Assembly: GCA_027858865.1 (NCBI GenBank)
Contig: JAQIBW010000015.1
Location: 1-14,346, forward strand
Source: Sulfurimonas sp.
GTDB taxonomy: Bacteria > Campylobacterota > Campylobacteria > Campylobacterales > Sulfurimonadaceae
Reading direction: 5' to 3'
Length of the DNA stretch: 14,346 bases
Of this stretch, positions 1-7,466 are shown piece by piece. The notes under the pieces are model-generated. The model had not been told where the DNA came from, ran no database searches, and worked only from the letters and a program-made list of their open reading frames with translations. Numbering within the stretch: position 1 is the first letter of the stretch; each line of letters begins with the position of its first letter. The translations under genes and the position numbers were made by a program.

Positions 1-45
1 CTTTTAGACTTAGGAGTATAAGATCTTTCTCACTATTTATATGGT

Positions 46-1008
46 TCATTGTTTGCTCCAAAGTTTTTGATTTAGTTTTAGCTCATCGACTATACCGATA
101 GCAAGGTGAAGAGTTTTTATATATTCCATTGCTATTTTATACTCTAAAAGTGAACGAAAGATAGATGGTTCAAAAAGATCCTTGTCGTAGTATACAGCCA
201 TATGGATATGATTGCCTATAAATGATACATAAACCGGTTGCTTAGACTTGTCTTTAAATATAAGAAGTTTTTTCATTAATGTGTGAGAGAGAATATATCT
301 CGCTTCTATCTGGTCTGAAGAATAGACTACAAACTCTTTCTCAAAGTTGTTGTCATCCATCTTTACAAGCTCATCTCTAGTGAAATTATTTGACTGCAAC
401 CAATTTCCAATGAGGTTTCCAAAAGTACTTTGTGCAGTGTCTGGAAGTATGAGAGTCTTTCCATGAAAGTTCTTGTTAAACTCTGCAACGATAAATAGCC
501 CTTTAAAAATGGTACTCCAACTCTCTCTTCCCTTTGAATCTTTTTGTCGTTTCTCAGCATGTATATCAGAAAATTCTATCTTTGTACCGTCTATATTTCC
601 TCTAACATAATCATTTCCACTCATTCTATCTGGTGTACTAAAAAGGTCTGAGCGACTAAAGAGATATTGGTTCACATGATGATTAGAGTTGTATGATAGT
701 TTATCATCTATAGCTTCTATAAGTGGTTTGATGATGTTTTGTTTGAACTCTTTTGTATAGTCTTTTATGAGAAACTTATAAATAATAGTACCAAGAGCAA
801 AGTAACCAAAACCTATAAAGAAAAGAATATCGGGACTTTGAGAGATAAGTGGAGATAAAGCAAAAGATATCAATACAACTACAAGAGAGTAGATAACACC
901 TATGACAAGGATTCTGTGTCTTAAATGTTTTCTACCTTTTTCCAACTCTTGAAGTGTAGGGTGTAGAGTCTTGTAGTAAAAGTCAGTTAACTCGCTGGCT
1001 GTCTTCAT
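46..1008 (-). CDS. DUF3137-family membrane protein
   Basis: A 320-residue protein with two closely spaced hydrophobic segments near the N-terminus (about residues 32-52 and 60-79), followed by a soluble domain of about 240 residues. The pattern, including the stretch around IKPLIEAID and the later FKGLFIVAEFNK segment, fits the DUF3137 family, whose members often sit next to lemA. The ATG lies 5 nt after the lemA stop, so the two genes are almost certainly co-transcribed and probably translationally coupled. No enzymatic motif is visible, and the biochemical function is unknown to me. The family assignment is from memory of the family's appearance; the LemA neighbour supports it. The protein probably sits in the inner membrane with its large C-terminal domain in the cytoplasm, since both ends of a two-helix hairpin lie on the same side. 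Confidence 0.8.
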   Translation of the reverse strand: MKTASELTDFYYKTLHPTLQELEKGRKHLRHRILVIGVIYSLVVVLISFALSPLISQSPDILFFIGFGYFALGTIIYKFLIKDYTKEFKQNIIKPLIEAIDDKLSYNSNHHVNQYLFSRSDLFSTPDRMSGNDYVRGNIDGTKIEFSDIHAEKRQKDSKGRESWSTIFKGLFIVAEFNKNFHGKTLILPDTAQSTFGNLIGNWLQSNNFTRDELVKMDDNNFEKEFVVYSSDQIEARYILSHTLMKKLLIFKDKSKQPVYVSFIGNHIHMAVYYDKDLFEPSIFRSLLEYKIAMEYIKTLHLAIGIVDELKLNQKLWSKQ

Positions 1009-1013
1009 AAAGC

Positions 1014-1568
1014 TTAGCTAAAAAGTTCTTTAACATTTACGTTTTTTCTCTCAGCCTCAACTATCTCAAAAACCTCTTTTCTTTTGTAAGCCATCGCAGA
1101 GGCAAGAAAATTTGTAGGTATCATCTCTATCGCATTGTTGTAGTCTGTTACCGCTTGGTTGTAAGCACGACGAGCTGCTGAGAGTTGCTCTTCAAGTTCA
1201 TTTAGAGTACCTTGCAGGTGCATAACATTTTCATTTGCTTTAAGATCAGGATAGTTCTCAACTGCAATCATAATAGAGCCAAGAGCTGAACTTATCTTAG
1301 CATCTAGAGCTATTTTTTGCTCATCACTTATATTTGGTTTATTTGCATCTGCGCGAAGTTTTGTAACCTCAGTGAGAAGAGATTTTTCATGTTCCATATA
1401 CTTACTAACAGTTGCAACCAGATTTGGGATGAGGTCATATCTTTTCTTTAAAACTGTATCTACACTTGCAAAGATATTTTCAACTTGATTTTTCTTTGAA
1501 ACCAAAGAGTTGTACATAAGAACTAAAGCTAAAGCAAGGACGATTAAAATTATAAGACCTGTTGACAT
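1014..1568 (-). CDS. lemA: LemA family protein
   Basis: A 184-residue LemA-family protein. It has one N-terminal membrane helix (about residues 4-22) followed by a long, almost wholly helical domain. The family hallmark follows the helix: a conserved NxVENxFASVDTxLKKRYDLIPNLV-type segment (residues 27-52), then ENYPDLKANENV (about 103-114) and the C-terminal YNxAIxxxPTNFLA segment (about 142-156). LemA proteins are thought to be anchored by this helix with the helical bundle in the periplasm; their molecular role is unclear. The length is usual for the family. An AAGGA ribosome binding site precedes the ATG. The gene follows the flavoprotein gene by 40 nt and precedes the DUF3137 gene by 5 nt, a pairing common in bacteria. 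Confidence 0.93.
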   Translation of the reverse strand: MSTGLIILIVLALALVLMYNSLVSKKNQVENIFASVDTVLKKRYDLIPNLVATVSKYMEHEKSLLTEVTKLRADANKPNISDEQKIALDAKISSALGSIMIAVENYPDLKANENVMHLQGTLNELEEQLSAARRAYNQAVTDYNNAIEMIPTNFLASAMAYKRKEVFEIVEAERKNVNVKELFS

Positions 1569-1608
1569 GTTACTAATCCTTTTTTATATATAACAATAGT
1601 TTATCAAA

Positions 1609-2820
1609 CTATGACTTTGTTATATCTTTGGCGCATAAGTATCCACTAGCCCATGCAAATGCGAAGTTGTAGCCACCACGTTTACCTAAAACATCTAGAA
1701 CTTCTCCACAAAAATAAAGATTCTCTTGTTTTAGAGATTCCATAGTTTTTGGGTTTATCTCATTCGTATCAACTCCGCCACCGCTAACTTCTGCATGACG
1801 GAAACCATGAGTATCTGTAACTTCAAAACGCCAGTTTAGCATCTGGTTCGCTATTTTTTTAGCTAGTTTTGTGTGAATCTCTTTTGCGCTTGTACTCGCT
1901 GGTATTTCTAAACTTTGAAGTAAGCCTTGTGCTATTTTTAAAGGAACTAATCCTGCTAAAACATCAAGAGCAGAGAAATCAGGCATTTCCTTAGCCAAGT
2001 TACTTATGTGAGTTGAGAGTTTTTGAGCGTTAAAAGTAGGAAGCAAGTTTATAGAAATATCTACTTTTGCATATTCCATCAAAGCTACACTTGCTCTTTG
2101 AGAAATGTCTAAAATGGCAAAACCTGAGACTCCATAATTTGTAAAAAGAACATCGCCATGAGTCGCGATATCTTTTTTATTATTTATCAGAAGTGTTACC
2201 TCTGCAATAGTTTTTACTCCACTCATTTTATGCGCAATTGCAGAGTTTAAGTGAAACTGTACAAGTGAAGGATAGGTAGCAACTATGTTATGTCCAAACT
2301 CTTTTGCAAACTCATATCCATCACTATTTCCACCTAGATGCTCTGCTGCTTGTGAGCCAGATGCTACAACTACTGAGTCGTATCTGTTTAGCAGTTCTTT
2401 TATATCTGTTATCTTTGCATCTGTATGTATTTTAACACCAAGGTTTTGTGCGTGAGAGAGAAGAAGAGAGGCTACACTTTTTGATTCATTGCTAAGAGGA
2501 TAAGCTCTGCCGTCATCTTTTACATCTAAAAGCAGACCAATGCTAGATGCAAACTGACTAAACTCTTTAAACCCAAAGCTCTCTAATGCATCTTTTACAA
2601 ATGATGGATTATCACTAAAGAAGTCATGCGCAGATAAATTTTTGTTTGTAATGTTACAGCGACCGTTTCCAGATACTAAAATCTTTTTAGCACACTTTGA
2701 GTTTTGCTCAAAAACATCTACCTCACAAGATGCTCTTGCACAAAAGATGGCGCATAGAAGTCCAGATGCTCCACCGCCTATAATAGCAACTTTTTTACGC
2801 AATTTTCTTTTTTCCACCAA
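1609..2820 (-). CDS. HI0933/YhiN-type FAD-dependent oxidoreductase
   Basis: A 403-residue flavoprotein of the HI0933/YhiN family (often annotated as aminoacetone-oxidase-like NAD(P)/FAD-dependent oxidoreductase). Visible signatures are the N-terminal dinucleotide-binding GGGASG (residues 15-20), the KKILVSGNGRCNITN motif (about 45-59) typical of this family, and the C-terminal FCGEVLDVLGKRGGYNFAFA motif that closes the FAD site. Length is normal. The physiological substrate of the family is not established. There is no ATG near the 5' end: the possible starts are TTG at 2820, GTG at 2817 or TTG at 2802, the last lying just before the first beta strand. With the 2820 start the gene overlaps the preceding protoglobin-PsiE gene by 26 nt. 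No strong ribosome binding site separates these choices, so the exact start is uncertain by up to six residues, while the gene itself is clear. Confidence 0.9.
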   Translation of the reverse strand: MVEKRKLRKKVAIIGGGASGLLCAIFCARASCEVDVFEQNSKCAKKILVSGNGRCNITNKNLSAHDFFSDNPSFVKDALESFGFKEFSQFASSIGLLLDVKDDGRAYPLSNESKSVASLLLSHAQNLGVKIHTDAKITDIKELLNRYDSVVVASGSQAAEHLGGNSDGYEFAKEFGHNIVATYPSLVQFHLNSAIAHKMSGVKTIAEVTLLINNKKDIATHGDVLFTNYGVSGFAILDISQRASVALMEYAKVDISINLLPTFNAQKLSTHISNLAKEMPDFSALDVLAGLVPLKIAQGLLQSLEIPASTSAKEIHTKLAKKIANQMLNWRFEVTDTHGFRHAEVSGGGVDTNEINPKTMESLKQENLYFCGEVLDVLGKRGGYNFAFAWASGYLCAKDITKS

Positions 2821-3694
2821 CTAACCAATATGCAATTGCCAATCCAACAATTACAGCTCCAATAACCAATAAGTCATCAGTTTTGTCAGAAGATAATGAA
2901 TAAATTAATATTTTTCTAATTAGTGCTGCCATAGCCAACATTATAAATGCACCTATAGCAAAGCCTTTACCTTGAAGGTGATTTATCTCTTCATGAATTA
3001 ACTCAATAGCCGCCCATAAAACCAATAAACTACCCAAAACAGTAAGAATACCTTTCTCTATTCCAATATCTGAAAAAAAGAGTAGATAAATATCGTAACA
3101 AAATAAGCCAATAGCAAAAAAAGCAACAAGAGCTAATGCCCCTGCAAGAAAAAAGTTAATATATGAATTGAATTTTTTTAGACCTGATAAAATCGTCTTT
3201 TCTACTTTTGATAAAGAAAGAAACTTGCTTAGCTCTTCTTCTCTGTATGAACTTGTAAGTACATCAAGGTTCATATCTATTATCTTCTCGATTGCTTTTA
3301 TCTCTTTAACATGTTGCTCTTTATTTTCAAAATTATTTTCAATATTTTGTAAAATGAAAGTTCTAACAAAGTTAAAAGCAGAGTTCACATAGTGTGTAGG
3401 TAGACCAATCTTTACATGAATCTCTCCTATTTTATATAGGTATGTAAAGTAGGACATATCATATTTACCACAAAATAAATTTACATACCATTCTTGTATT
3501 TTTTTACGGTGATGAGCAATGATTTCTTTGTTTTTTAAAAACTGAGCTGTTTTTCCAAACCCCCAAATATGATCATAAAACCTATCTATAAAATCATCTG
3601 CAAGCTCTTTCATCCTTGGTTGTAGGTTATATAGTATTTTTGCTTCTTCTTCTGTAAATTTATAATGTTCTTTTAAAGTACTATATTGTTGCAT
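2795..3694 (-). CDS. Protoglobin-PsiE membrane fusion protein
   Basis: A 299-residue two-domain protein. Residues 1 to about 155 look like a protoglobin / globin-coupled-sensor domain: the segment YKIGEIHVKIGLPTHYV (about 87-103) matches the family's F-helix signature, with His93 as predicted proximal haem ligand. Residues about 176-295 contain four hydrophobic helices (about 176-205, 215-233, 243-264 and 274-292). From the second helix on, the pattern resembles the phosphate-starvation-inducible PsiE family: ELIHEEI, then a helix ending in AALIRKILIYS, a charged KTDDLL turn, then the last helix. The predicted role is haem-based O2, NO or CO sensing tied to a membrane output of unknown function; this is inference. 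A PolyA-rich leader without a clear Shine-Dalgarno precedes the ATG. The 3' end overlaps the flavoprotein gene by 26 nt. The two domain calls are stronger than any functional claim. Confidence 0.85.
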   Translation of the reverse strand: MQQYSTLKEHYKFTEEEAKILYNLQPRMKELADDFIDRFYDHIWGFGKTAQFLKNKEIIAHHRKKIQEWYVNLFCGKYDMSYFTYLYKIGEIHVKIGLPTHYVNSAFNFVRTFILQNIENNFENKEQHVKEIKAIEKIIDMNLDVLTSSYREEELSKFLSLSKVEKTILSGLKKFNSYINFFLAGALALVAFFAIGLFCYDIYLLFFSDIGIEKGILTVLGSLLVLWAAIELIHEEINHLQGKGFAIGAFIMLAMAALIRKILIYSLSSDKTDDLLVIGAVIVGLAIAYWLVGGKKKIA

Positions 3695-3784
3695 ATTTAC
3701 TACTTTTTTTTGGGATATATTAATTATTTAGATTGTACAACGCTCTATATTTAAGAGGACTTAATTTATTATTTTACTTTAATT

Positions 3785-4222
3785 TTATTCATTATCATCT
3801 TTATAAGCTTCAAGGAACTCCGATAGTAAAGAATCTACTGATTCTATTGTGTCTTGAACTGGTTCATCAGATTCCATAAAGTCAGTTGCCAAATAAGTTA
3901 AAGCAAAGCTGTGTATATTACCTGGACGATGAGTTAAAACTTCTTCTGCTAAACCTAGTTGAATATGTATTACCTCTGTATCATTGACCCTGATAGATTC
4001 TATTTTTATCATAATCGTCGTAGCATCTGTTTTGCCAAATACGAAACCTGCATCTTTTAGTTTCTCTATTACGCTATCTTTTAATTTCTGTTTTTGCTCT
4101 TTATCCATGTATCCTACTTTATTAGGCATGTATAGACTAAGAGATTTTATATTATCAAGTGTATAAAAAGATTGTGAAAATAACGAGCCGCAGACTAATA
4201 AAAATAGTATTATTTTACGCAT
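3785..4222 (-). CDS. Secreted protein of unknown function
   Basis: A 145-residue protein I do not recognise. It starts with a classical signal peptide: MRK, a hydrophobic core (about residues 4-14), then a small-residue region ending near SLFSQS (residues 13-18), with cleavage likely close to residue 17. Cys11 lies inside the hydrophobic core and does not form a convincing lipobox. The mature part is mixed alpha/beta and acidic at the C-terminus (YKDDNE), with no catalytic motif visible. Its ATG overlaps the stop of the upstream thioredoxin-like gene by one base (TAATG), so the two are translationally coupled. Both products are predicted to be exported, so this protein may be a partner or client of the thioredoxin-like protein, but it has no cysteine in the mature region to act as a disulfide substrate. 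Confidence 0.75.
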   Translation of the reverse strand: MRKIILFLLVCGSLFSQSFYTLDNIKSLSLYMPNKVGYMDKEQKQKLKDSVIEKLKDAGFVFGKTDATTIMIKIESIRVNDTEVIHIQLGLAEEVLTHRPGNIHSFALTYLATDFMESDEPVQDTIESVDSLLSEFLEAYKDDNE

Positions 4223-4656
4223 TACTTAATCTCTTTTTTGTAAGCTTTTAAAGCTAAATCCATATCTATTGCAAAAGTTACTTTCTTCGAGTAACCCATA
4301 GATTCGAAAACATGTTTTTGTGTTGTTGGGTTTATAAAGAATACTGTAGGAATACGTCTAGCATAGAACTCAGGCGGATACGTTCCTTTATCTTTTGTTT
4401 TGTCAATAATAATAGGTATAAAATCTTTTTTTACTTGGTTTTGAATCAAAGAAGAGTTTAAAGTTTTTCTCTCAAACTTTTTACACCAAGGGCAGTAATC
4501 ACCTACAACAACCAGCATAAGTGGTTTGTTTTGCTCTTTTGCAGTTTTAAGAGCAGATTTGTAATCTCTTAAATAGTTTACCTCAGATGCAAACTCATCT
4601 ATTTGTGCCGATAGTGCAAAAGAGAATGTTAGTAATAGGGATAGAAGTATCTTCAT
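4222..4656 (-). CDS. Periplasmic thioredoxin-like protein (CPWC)
   Basis: A 144-residue exported thioredoxin-fold protein. Residues 1-17 form a signal peptide ending in ALSA. The domain contains the redox pair Cys55-Pro-Trp-Cys58 at the start of a helix (GDYCPWCKKFE) and the cis-proline loop RRIPTVFF with Pro103. The CPWCKKF context and the preceding KxAKEQNKPLMLVV segment resemble the DsbD C-terminal-like / SoxW-type thioredoxins that act in the periplasm rather than cytosolic TrxA. The likely role is thiol-disulfide exchange on exported proteins, for example cytochrome c maturation or disulfide reduction; the direction of electron flow cannot be read from the sequence. An AAAGG ribosome binding site precedes the ATG. 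The gene begins 45 nt after mutS2 and overlaps the next secreted gene by one base. Confidence 0.85.
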   Translation of the reverse strand: MKILLSLLLTFSFALSAQIDEFASEVNYLRDYKSALKTAKEQNKPLMLVVVGDYCPWCKKFERKTLNSSLIQNQVKKDFIPIIIDKTKDKGTYPPEFYARRIPTVFFINPTTQKHVFESMGYSKKVTFAIDMDLALKAYKKEIK

Positions 4657-4701
4657 TTAAAGCCTTTACGATAATTAAGAAAATATTAGCATAATAACTC
4701 T

Positions 4702-6921
4702 TTAAAGAACAACAATTTTAGCCCCAAATCCACCAAGATGCTGTGGTGCATCTTCAAATTTTTTGACACTAGGGTGTGCTGTGAGAAAGTTTTTAACAGC
4801 ATAAGATAGTTTTCCAGTTCCGATACCATGATAAACAATCACTTCATCCCAGCCGTTTAGCAGTGCATCTGAGAGAAACTTATCTAATGTTTCCTCCGCT
4901 TCTTCTGCTCTCATTCCATGTAAATCGCATTTTAAACCTGATTTTTTCTCTACATTTACTTTGATATTTGTTTGAGGTTTCAGAGGTATGTTCTTAGTTG
5001 GTTTGAGATCTTTAGTTTTTACACGAAGCCTCATCCCTCCAACTTCTATAAGCGCCTCTTTTTTATCTTTTATGGAAACTATGCTACCCTTGTTATTTCT
5101 GTACTTAATAAAATCACCTACTTGAAATACATAATCATGCGGTACTACTTCTTTTGTCTCTTTAGGTAATTTTTCGTTTGCTTTACTCATAGCTCTGTGG
5201 ATAGCTTTTGTATCACCGGCTCTTGCCGCTGTTTTTGCCTCATCTATAGCAAGAGCATAACTGTTTTTAAGCTCATTCTTCTTATCATCTATTTCTTTAA
5301 ATAGAATCTCTTTTTGCTCTTTTAATTCTAACTCTTTATGTCTTAACTCTTCAAGTCTATCATCAACTTTTTTATGCTTTTGTTTTAGCTCACGTTCTAG
5401 TTGTGAACCTCTTTCTATAAGAAGACTAAGTTTCTCACTGTTATCACCATAAACACTTTTAGCTTCATTAACTATAGTGTTAGAGATGCCATATCTGCTA
5501 GCTGTCTCAAAAGCGTAACTCTTACCGATGATTCCTTGCATAAACTCATAAGTAGGCATTCTCAATTGTTCATCATATATAGCAGCCATAAGTTCTACAT
5601 CATCACGGTCAGCCATCAACGCGGCTAAACGTTTATGGTGAGTAGTAACTACAACTTTTTGTCCTCTTTTTATAAGATCATCTAGTATGACTTTAAACAA
5701 AGCTGCAGCTTCATCACTGTCTGTTCCAAGTTCTATTTCATCTATACCCACAAGGGCAGATTTAAACTCAAATATTTTAGAGAACTCCTGCATACGTCCG
5801 GCAAATGTTGAAATATCATTTTTTACATTTTGAGGATCATCTATGATAGCGAGAACATTTTTGAAACTTCCAATATGTGACTTGTGTTCATTAAGTGACA
5901 TTGGAATGATATACTTTGCCATTAATGCAGCCGATAGAATCGACTTTAAAAGCATAGTTTTACCACCAGCATTTACGCCTGTAATCATTAGTATGTTTTT
6001 ACTAAAGTCAACATCTACAGGTTTTGGCTTGTGAAGGGCGGGGTGAGTAAAGTTGTTTAATATTATTTTAGAATCATTTTTAGACTTTACAAGTTGAAGG
6101 TTTTTACTTCTGGCAAATAAAACTCTTGCTTGATAGTTATCAAACTTTGTAAACTCTTTATCTATAAAAGCTATAAATGCTTGAATTTCGTAAAGTGTTG
6201 AAGAGAACTCTTTTACATAAGTGTATAAAATCGCCTCTCTCTCTTGTTCTATATATCTTATCTGTTCTTTTGATTTTAAAATAGAATCAGGTGATACGTA
6301 AAAAAAACCACCGCTACTTCTTCCAATAACAGCGCCCTTTAGTACATGGTTAAAACCACCGCGAACTAAAAGACACTCTTCATCATTCACATAGTGAATC
6401 TGAGTATCCACCAAATAGCCTGCTAGTTTAGAGCTTGACATCATCCTCTTCATTGAGCTGCTCATATTGTTTTTGTGCTCTTTTATTCTAGAACTTAAAC
6501 CAAACAGTGTCTCATCAAGGTTCTCTTCAAACTTACCATCGGCAGTAAAGTACTTTTCTACATCGTGGAACTTCTCATGAACTTCAAACTTGCTCATCCA
6601 CTCTCCGATAATGCCCTCACATTCACGGTTTTTAAAGTAGCGAAAATATCTAACTACTTTAACTATTTCAAAAATTTGTTCAAAGTTTAGTACACCTCTT
6701 TTTTTGAGATGTCCTTTTATGTTGTGAAAGTCTGCAACTTTTGGTGGAGCTTTAAACTCTACCTTGTCCAGTGCTTTTATATAGCGATAGTGTAATTCTT
6801 GGTCACCTTCTATGTATAAAGAACTTTGACGTGAGAAAAAGCTTTTAAATTGCTCTATATGTTCAGTTAAATCGAGTTGATTGATAAGTAAATCTAGTTT
6901 AGAAGTTTTGTCTATTGCCAT
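4702..6921 (-). CDS. mutS2: MutS2 ATPase/endonuclease with Smr domain
   Basis: A 739-residue MutS2. The N-terminal 300 residues form the helical core/clamp; the MutS-type ATPase follows, with Walker A GVNAGGKT (residues 315-322), the STFAGRM segment (about 371-377), Walker B ending in DE (394-395), and the ELGTDSDEAAAL signature (about 397-408). The switch histidine segment VVTTHHKRLAAL comes next. A long charged coiled coil follows (about 490-580), then a KOW/SH3-like linker (DYVFQVGDFIKYRNNKGSI). The last 75 residues are an Smr nuclease domain with the CDLHGM motif and HGIGTG. MutS2 lacks the mismatch-recognition domain; in Helicobacter it limits recombination and aids oxidative damage repair, and in other bacteria it acts on collided ribosomes. 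The start is a well-placed ATG but has no strong Shine-Dalgarno. The downstream thioredoxin gene is 45 nt away and may be co-transcribed. Confidence 0.97.
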   Translation of the reverse strand: MAIDKTSKLDLLINQLDLTEHIEQFKSFFSRQSSLYIEGDQELHYRYIKALDKVEFKAPPKVADFHNIKGHLKKRGVLNFEQIFEIVKVVRYFRYFKNRECEGIIGEWMSKFEVHEKFHDVEKYFTADGKFEENLDETLFGLSSRIKEHKNNMSSSMKRMMSSSKLAGYLVDTQIHYVNDEECLLVRGGFNHVLKGAVIGRSSGGFFYVSPDSILKSKEQIRYIEQEREAILYTYVKEFSSTLYEIQAFIAFIDKEFTKFDNYQARVLFARSKNLQLVKSKNDSKIILNNFTHPALHKPKPVDVDFSKNILMITGVNAGGKTMLLKSILSAALMAKYIIPMSLNEHKSHIGSFKNVLAIIDDPQNVKNDISTFAGRMQEFSKIFEFKSALVGIDEIELGTDSDEAAALFKVILDDLIKRGQKVVVTTHHKRLAALMADRDDVELMAAIYDEQLRMPTYEFMQGIIGKSYAFETASRYGISNTIVNEAKSVYGDNSEKLSLLIERGSQLERELKQKHKKVDDRLEELRHKELELKEQKEILFKEIDDKKNELKNSYALAIDEAKTAARAGDTKAIHRAMSKANEKLPKETKEVVPHDYVFQVGDFIKYRNNKGSIVSIKDKKEALIEVGGMRLRVKTKDLKPTKNIPLKPQTNIKVNVEKKSGLKCDLHGMRAEEAEETLDKFLSDALLNGWDEVIVYHGIGTGKLSYAVKNFLTAHPSVKKFEDAPQHLGGFGAKIVVL

Positions 6922-7017
6922 AATATTTTTGTTATACCTAATTAATTACTTTGTTGTTGCAATCTTAGCTGAATTTATATTATGTTGGGGTTTTAAAAAG
7001 AAGTTATATGAAGAGTA

Positions 7018-7040
7018 TTGAGCAGAAAAAATCTGCTCAA
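7018..7040 (-). terminator. Hairpin after the cold-shock gene
   Basis: A perfect 9-bp inverted repeat (TTGAGCAGA at 7018-7026 and TCTGCTCAA at 7032-7040) with a 5-nt loop begins 11 nt after the cold-shock stop codon. On the minus strand the loop is all T, but only a weak T-rich stretch follows the stem. It most likely ends the short cold-shock transcript or protects its 3' end. Its position between csp and the mutS2 promoter region agrees with this. Confidence 0.65.
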
Positions 7041-7050
7041 TGGAAAAAGA

Positions 7051-7269
7051 TTACAGACCTGTAACGTTTTCTGCTTGAGGGCCTTTTTCGCCTTCACCAA
7101 TTTCGAAAGTCACTTTTTGACCTTCGTTTAGTGAAACACGGTCGTAACCATTGCTATTAACTTGACGGAAATGTACGAATACATCTTTACCACCATTTTC
7201 TTGCTCTATAAATCCGAAACCTTTTTCGCTGTTGAACCATTTAACTGTGCCGTTTACTAATGCTGCCAT
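7051..7269 (-). CDS. Cold-shock domain protein (CspA family)
   Basis: A 72-residue single cold-shock domain, the normal family length. RNP1 is seen as KGFGFIE (residues 16-22) and RNP2 as VFVHF (30-34), with the TVKWFNSEKG start and a GPQAENV end. These proteins bind single-stranded nucleic acid, melt RNA secondary structure and act as RNA chaperones or antiterminators. The gene appears monocistronic: it has its own candidate promoter (-10 at 7322-7327), an AAAGGA ribosome binding site at 7276-7281, six bases before the ATG, and a hairpin 11 nt past its stop. The leader carries repeats and competing hairpins described separately. Codon use looks cleaner and more GC-balanced than in neighbours, as expected for a highly expressed gene. 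Whether it is cold-induced cannot be told from sequence. Confidence 0.96.
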   Translation of the reverse strand: MAALVNGTVKWFNSEKGFGFIEQENGGKDVFVHFRQVNSNGYDRVSLNEGQKVTFEIGEGEKGPQAENVTGL

Positions 7270-7281
7270 TGTAAATCCTTT

Positions 7282-7310
7282 GTGTTTTAATACACCCTGT
7301 TAACAAGGTG
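7282..7310 (-). promoter_or_regulatory. Overlapping leader hairpins upstream of csp
   Basis: Two inverted repeats share bases in the predicted csp leader. The outer one, 7293-7310, is an 18-bp near-perfect dyad (CACCCTGTTAACAAGGTG, one mismatched pair). The inner one pairs 7282-7285 with 7292-7295 around a 6-nt loop and directly abuts the AAAGGA ribosome binding site at 7276-7281. Because 7293-7295 belongs to both, they cannot form at once. Structures of this kind are used in cold-shock leaders as RNA switches; here the switching is inference. Confidence 0.4.
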
Positions 7311-7363
7311 GTTGAAAATCTAATATAAAGTCTATTTTTAGGTGAATTTAACTGTTAACAAGG
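7297..7363. repeat. 12-bp direct repeat flanking the csp promoter
   Basis: CTGTTAACAAGG occurs exactly twice, at 7297-7308 and 7352-7363, with 55 bp between starts. Both copies contain the 8-bp palindrome TGTTAACA. One copy lies about 37-48 bases upstream of the predicted start point and the other just downstream of it, so they bracket the -10 element. This looks like an operator pair, but the binding protein is unknown. Confidence 0.45.
7322..7327 (-). promoter_or_regulatory. Candidate -10 element for csp
   Basis: On the minus strand the sequence reads TATATT, one base from the TATAAT consensus, with an A/T-rich stretch upstream and no good -35, as is usual for the housekeeping sigma factor of Campylobacterota. 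It would start transcription near 7315, giving a leader of about 46 nt. Confidence 0.45.
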
Positions 7364-7385
7364 AGTTATCAATACAAAGTCGACT

Positions 7386-7409
7386 AAAGATGTAACTAGA
7401 ATCATCTTT
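7386..7409 (-). terminator. Candidate hairpin after the murC operon
   Basis: A 7-bp perfect stem (AAAGATG at 7386-7392 and CATCTTT at 7403-7409) with a 10-nt loop lies 58 nt after the stop of the last gene of the dapC-murC block. On the minus strand only short T runs follow. It is a plausible but weak intrinsic terminator separating that operon from csp. Confidence 0.35.
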
Positions 7410-7466
7410 CACTGGCAACAGTATAGCAGAAAAATACAGAAAGTGTTGTTAAATGACAAAATTTAA

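Noticed and set aside
1..45. Possible end of another gene at the left edge
   Set aside because: Only 45 bases are available and no frame shows recognisable residues.
2642..2824. Plus-strand open frame of about 60 codons inside the flavoprotein gene
   Set aside because: It is a mirror of a clear conserved gene, with no ribosome binding site and a composition typical of antisense frames. The same applies to the other plus-strand frames within minus-strand genes.
3725..3784. Short inverted repeat CTCT/AGAG and a TACAAT box upstream of the protoglobin gene
   Set aside because: A four-base stem is not meaningful, and the promoter call is too weak to list, though a promoter must be in this gap.
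7355..7405. Possible 16-codon upstream ORF in the region before csp
   Set aside because: It has no ribosome binding site and lies upstream of the predicted csp start point, so it would not be on the leader.
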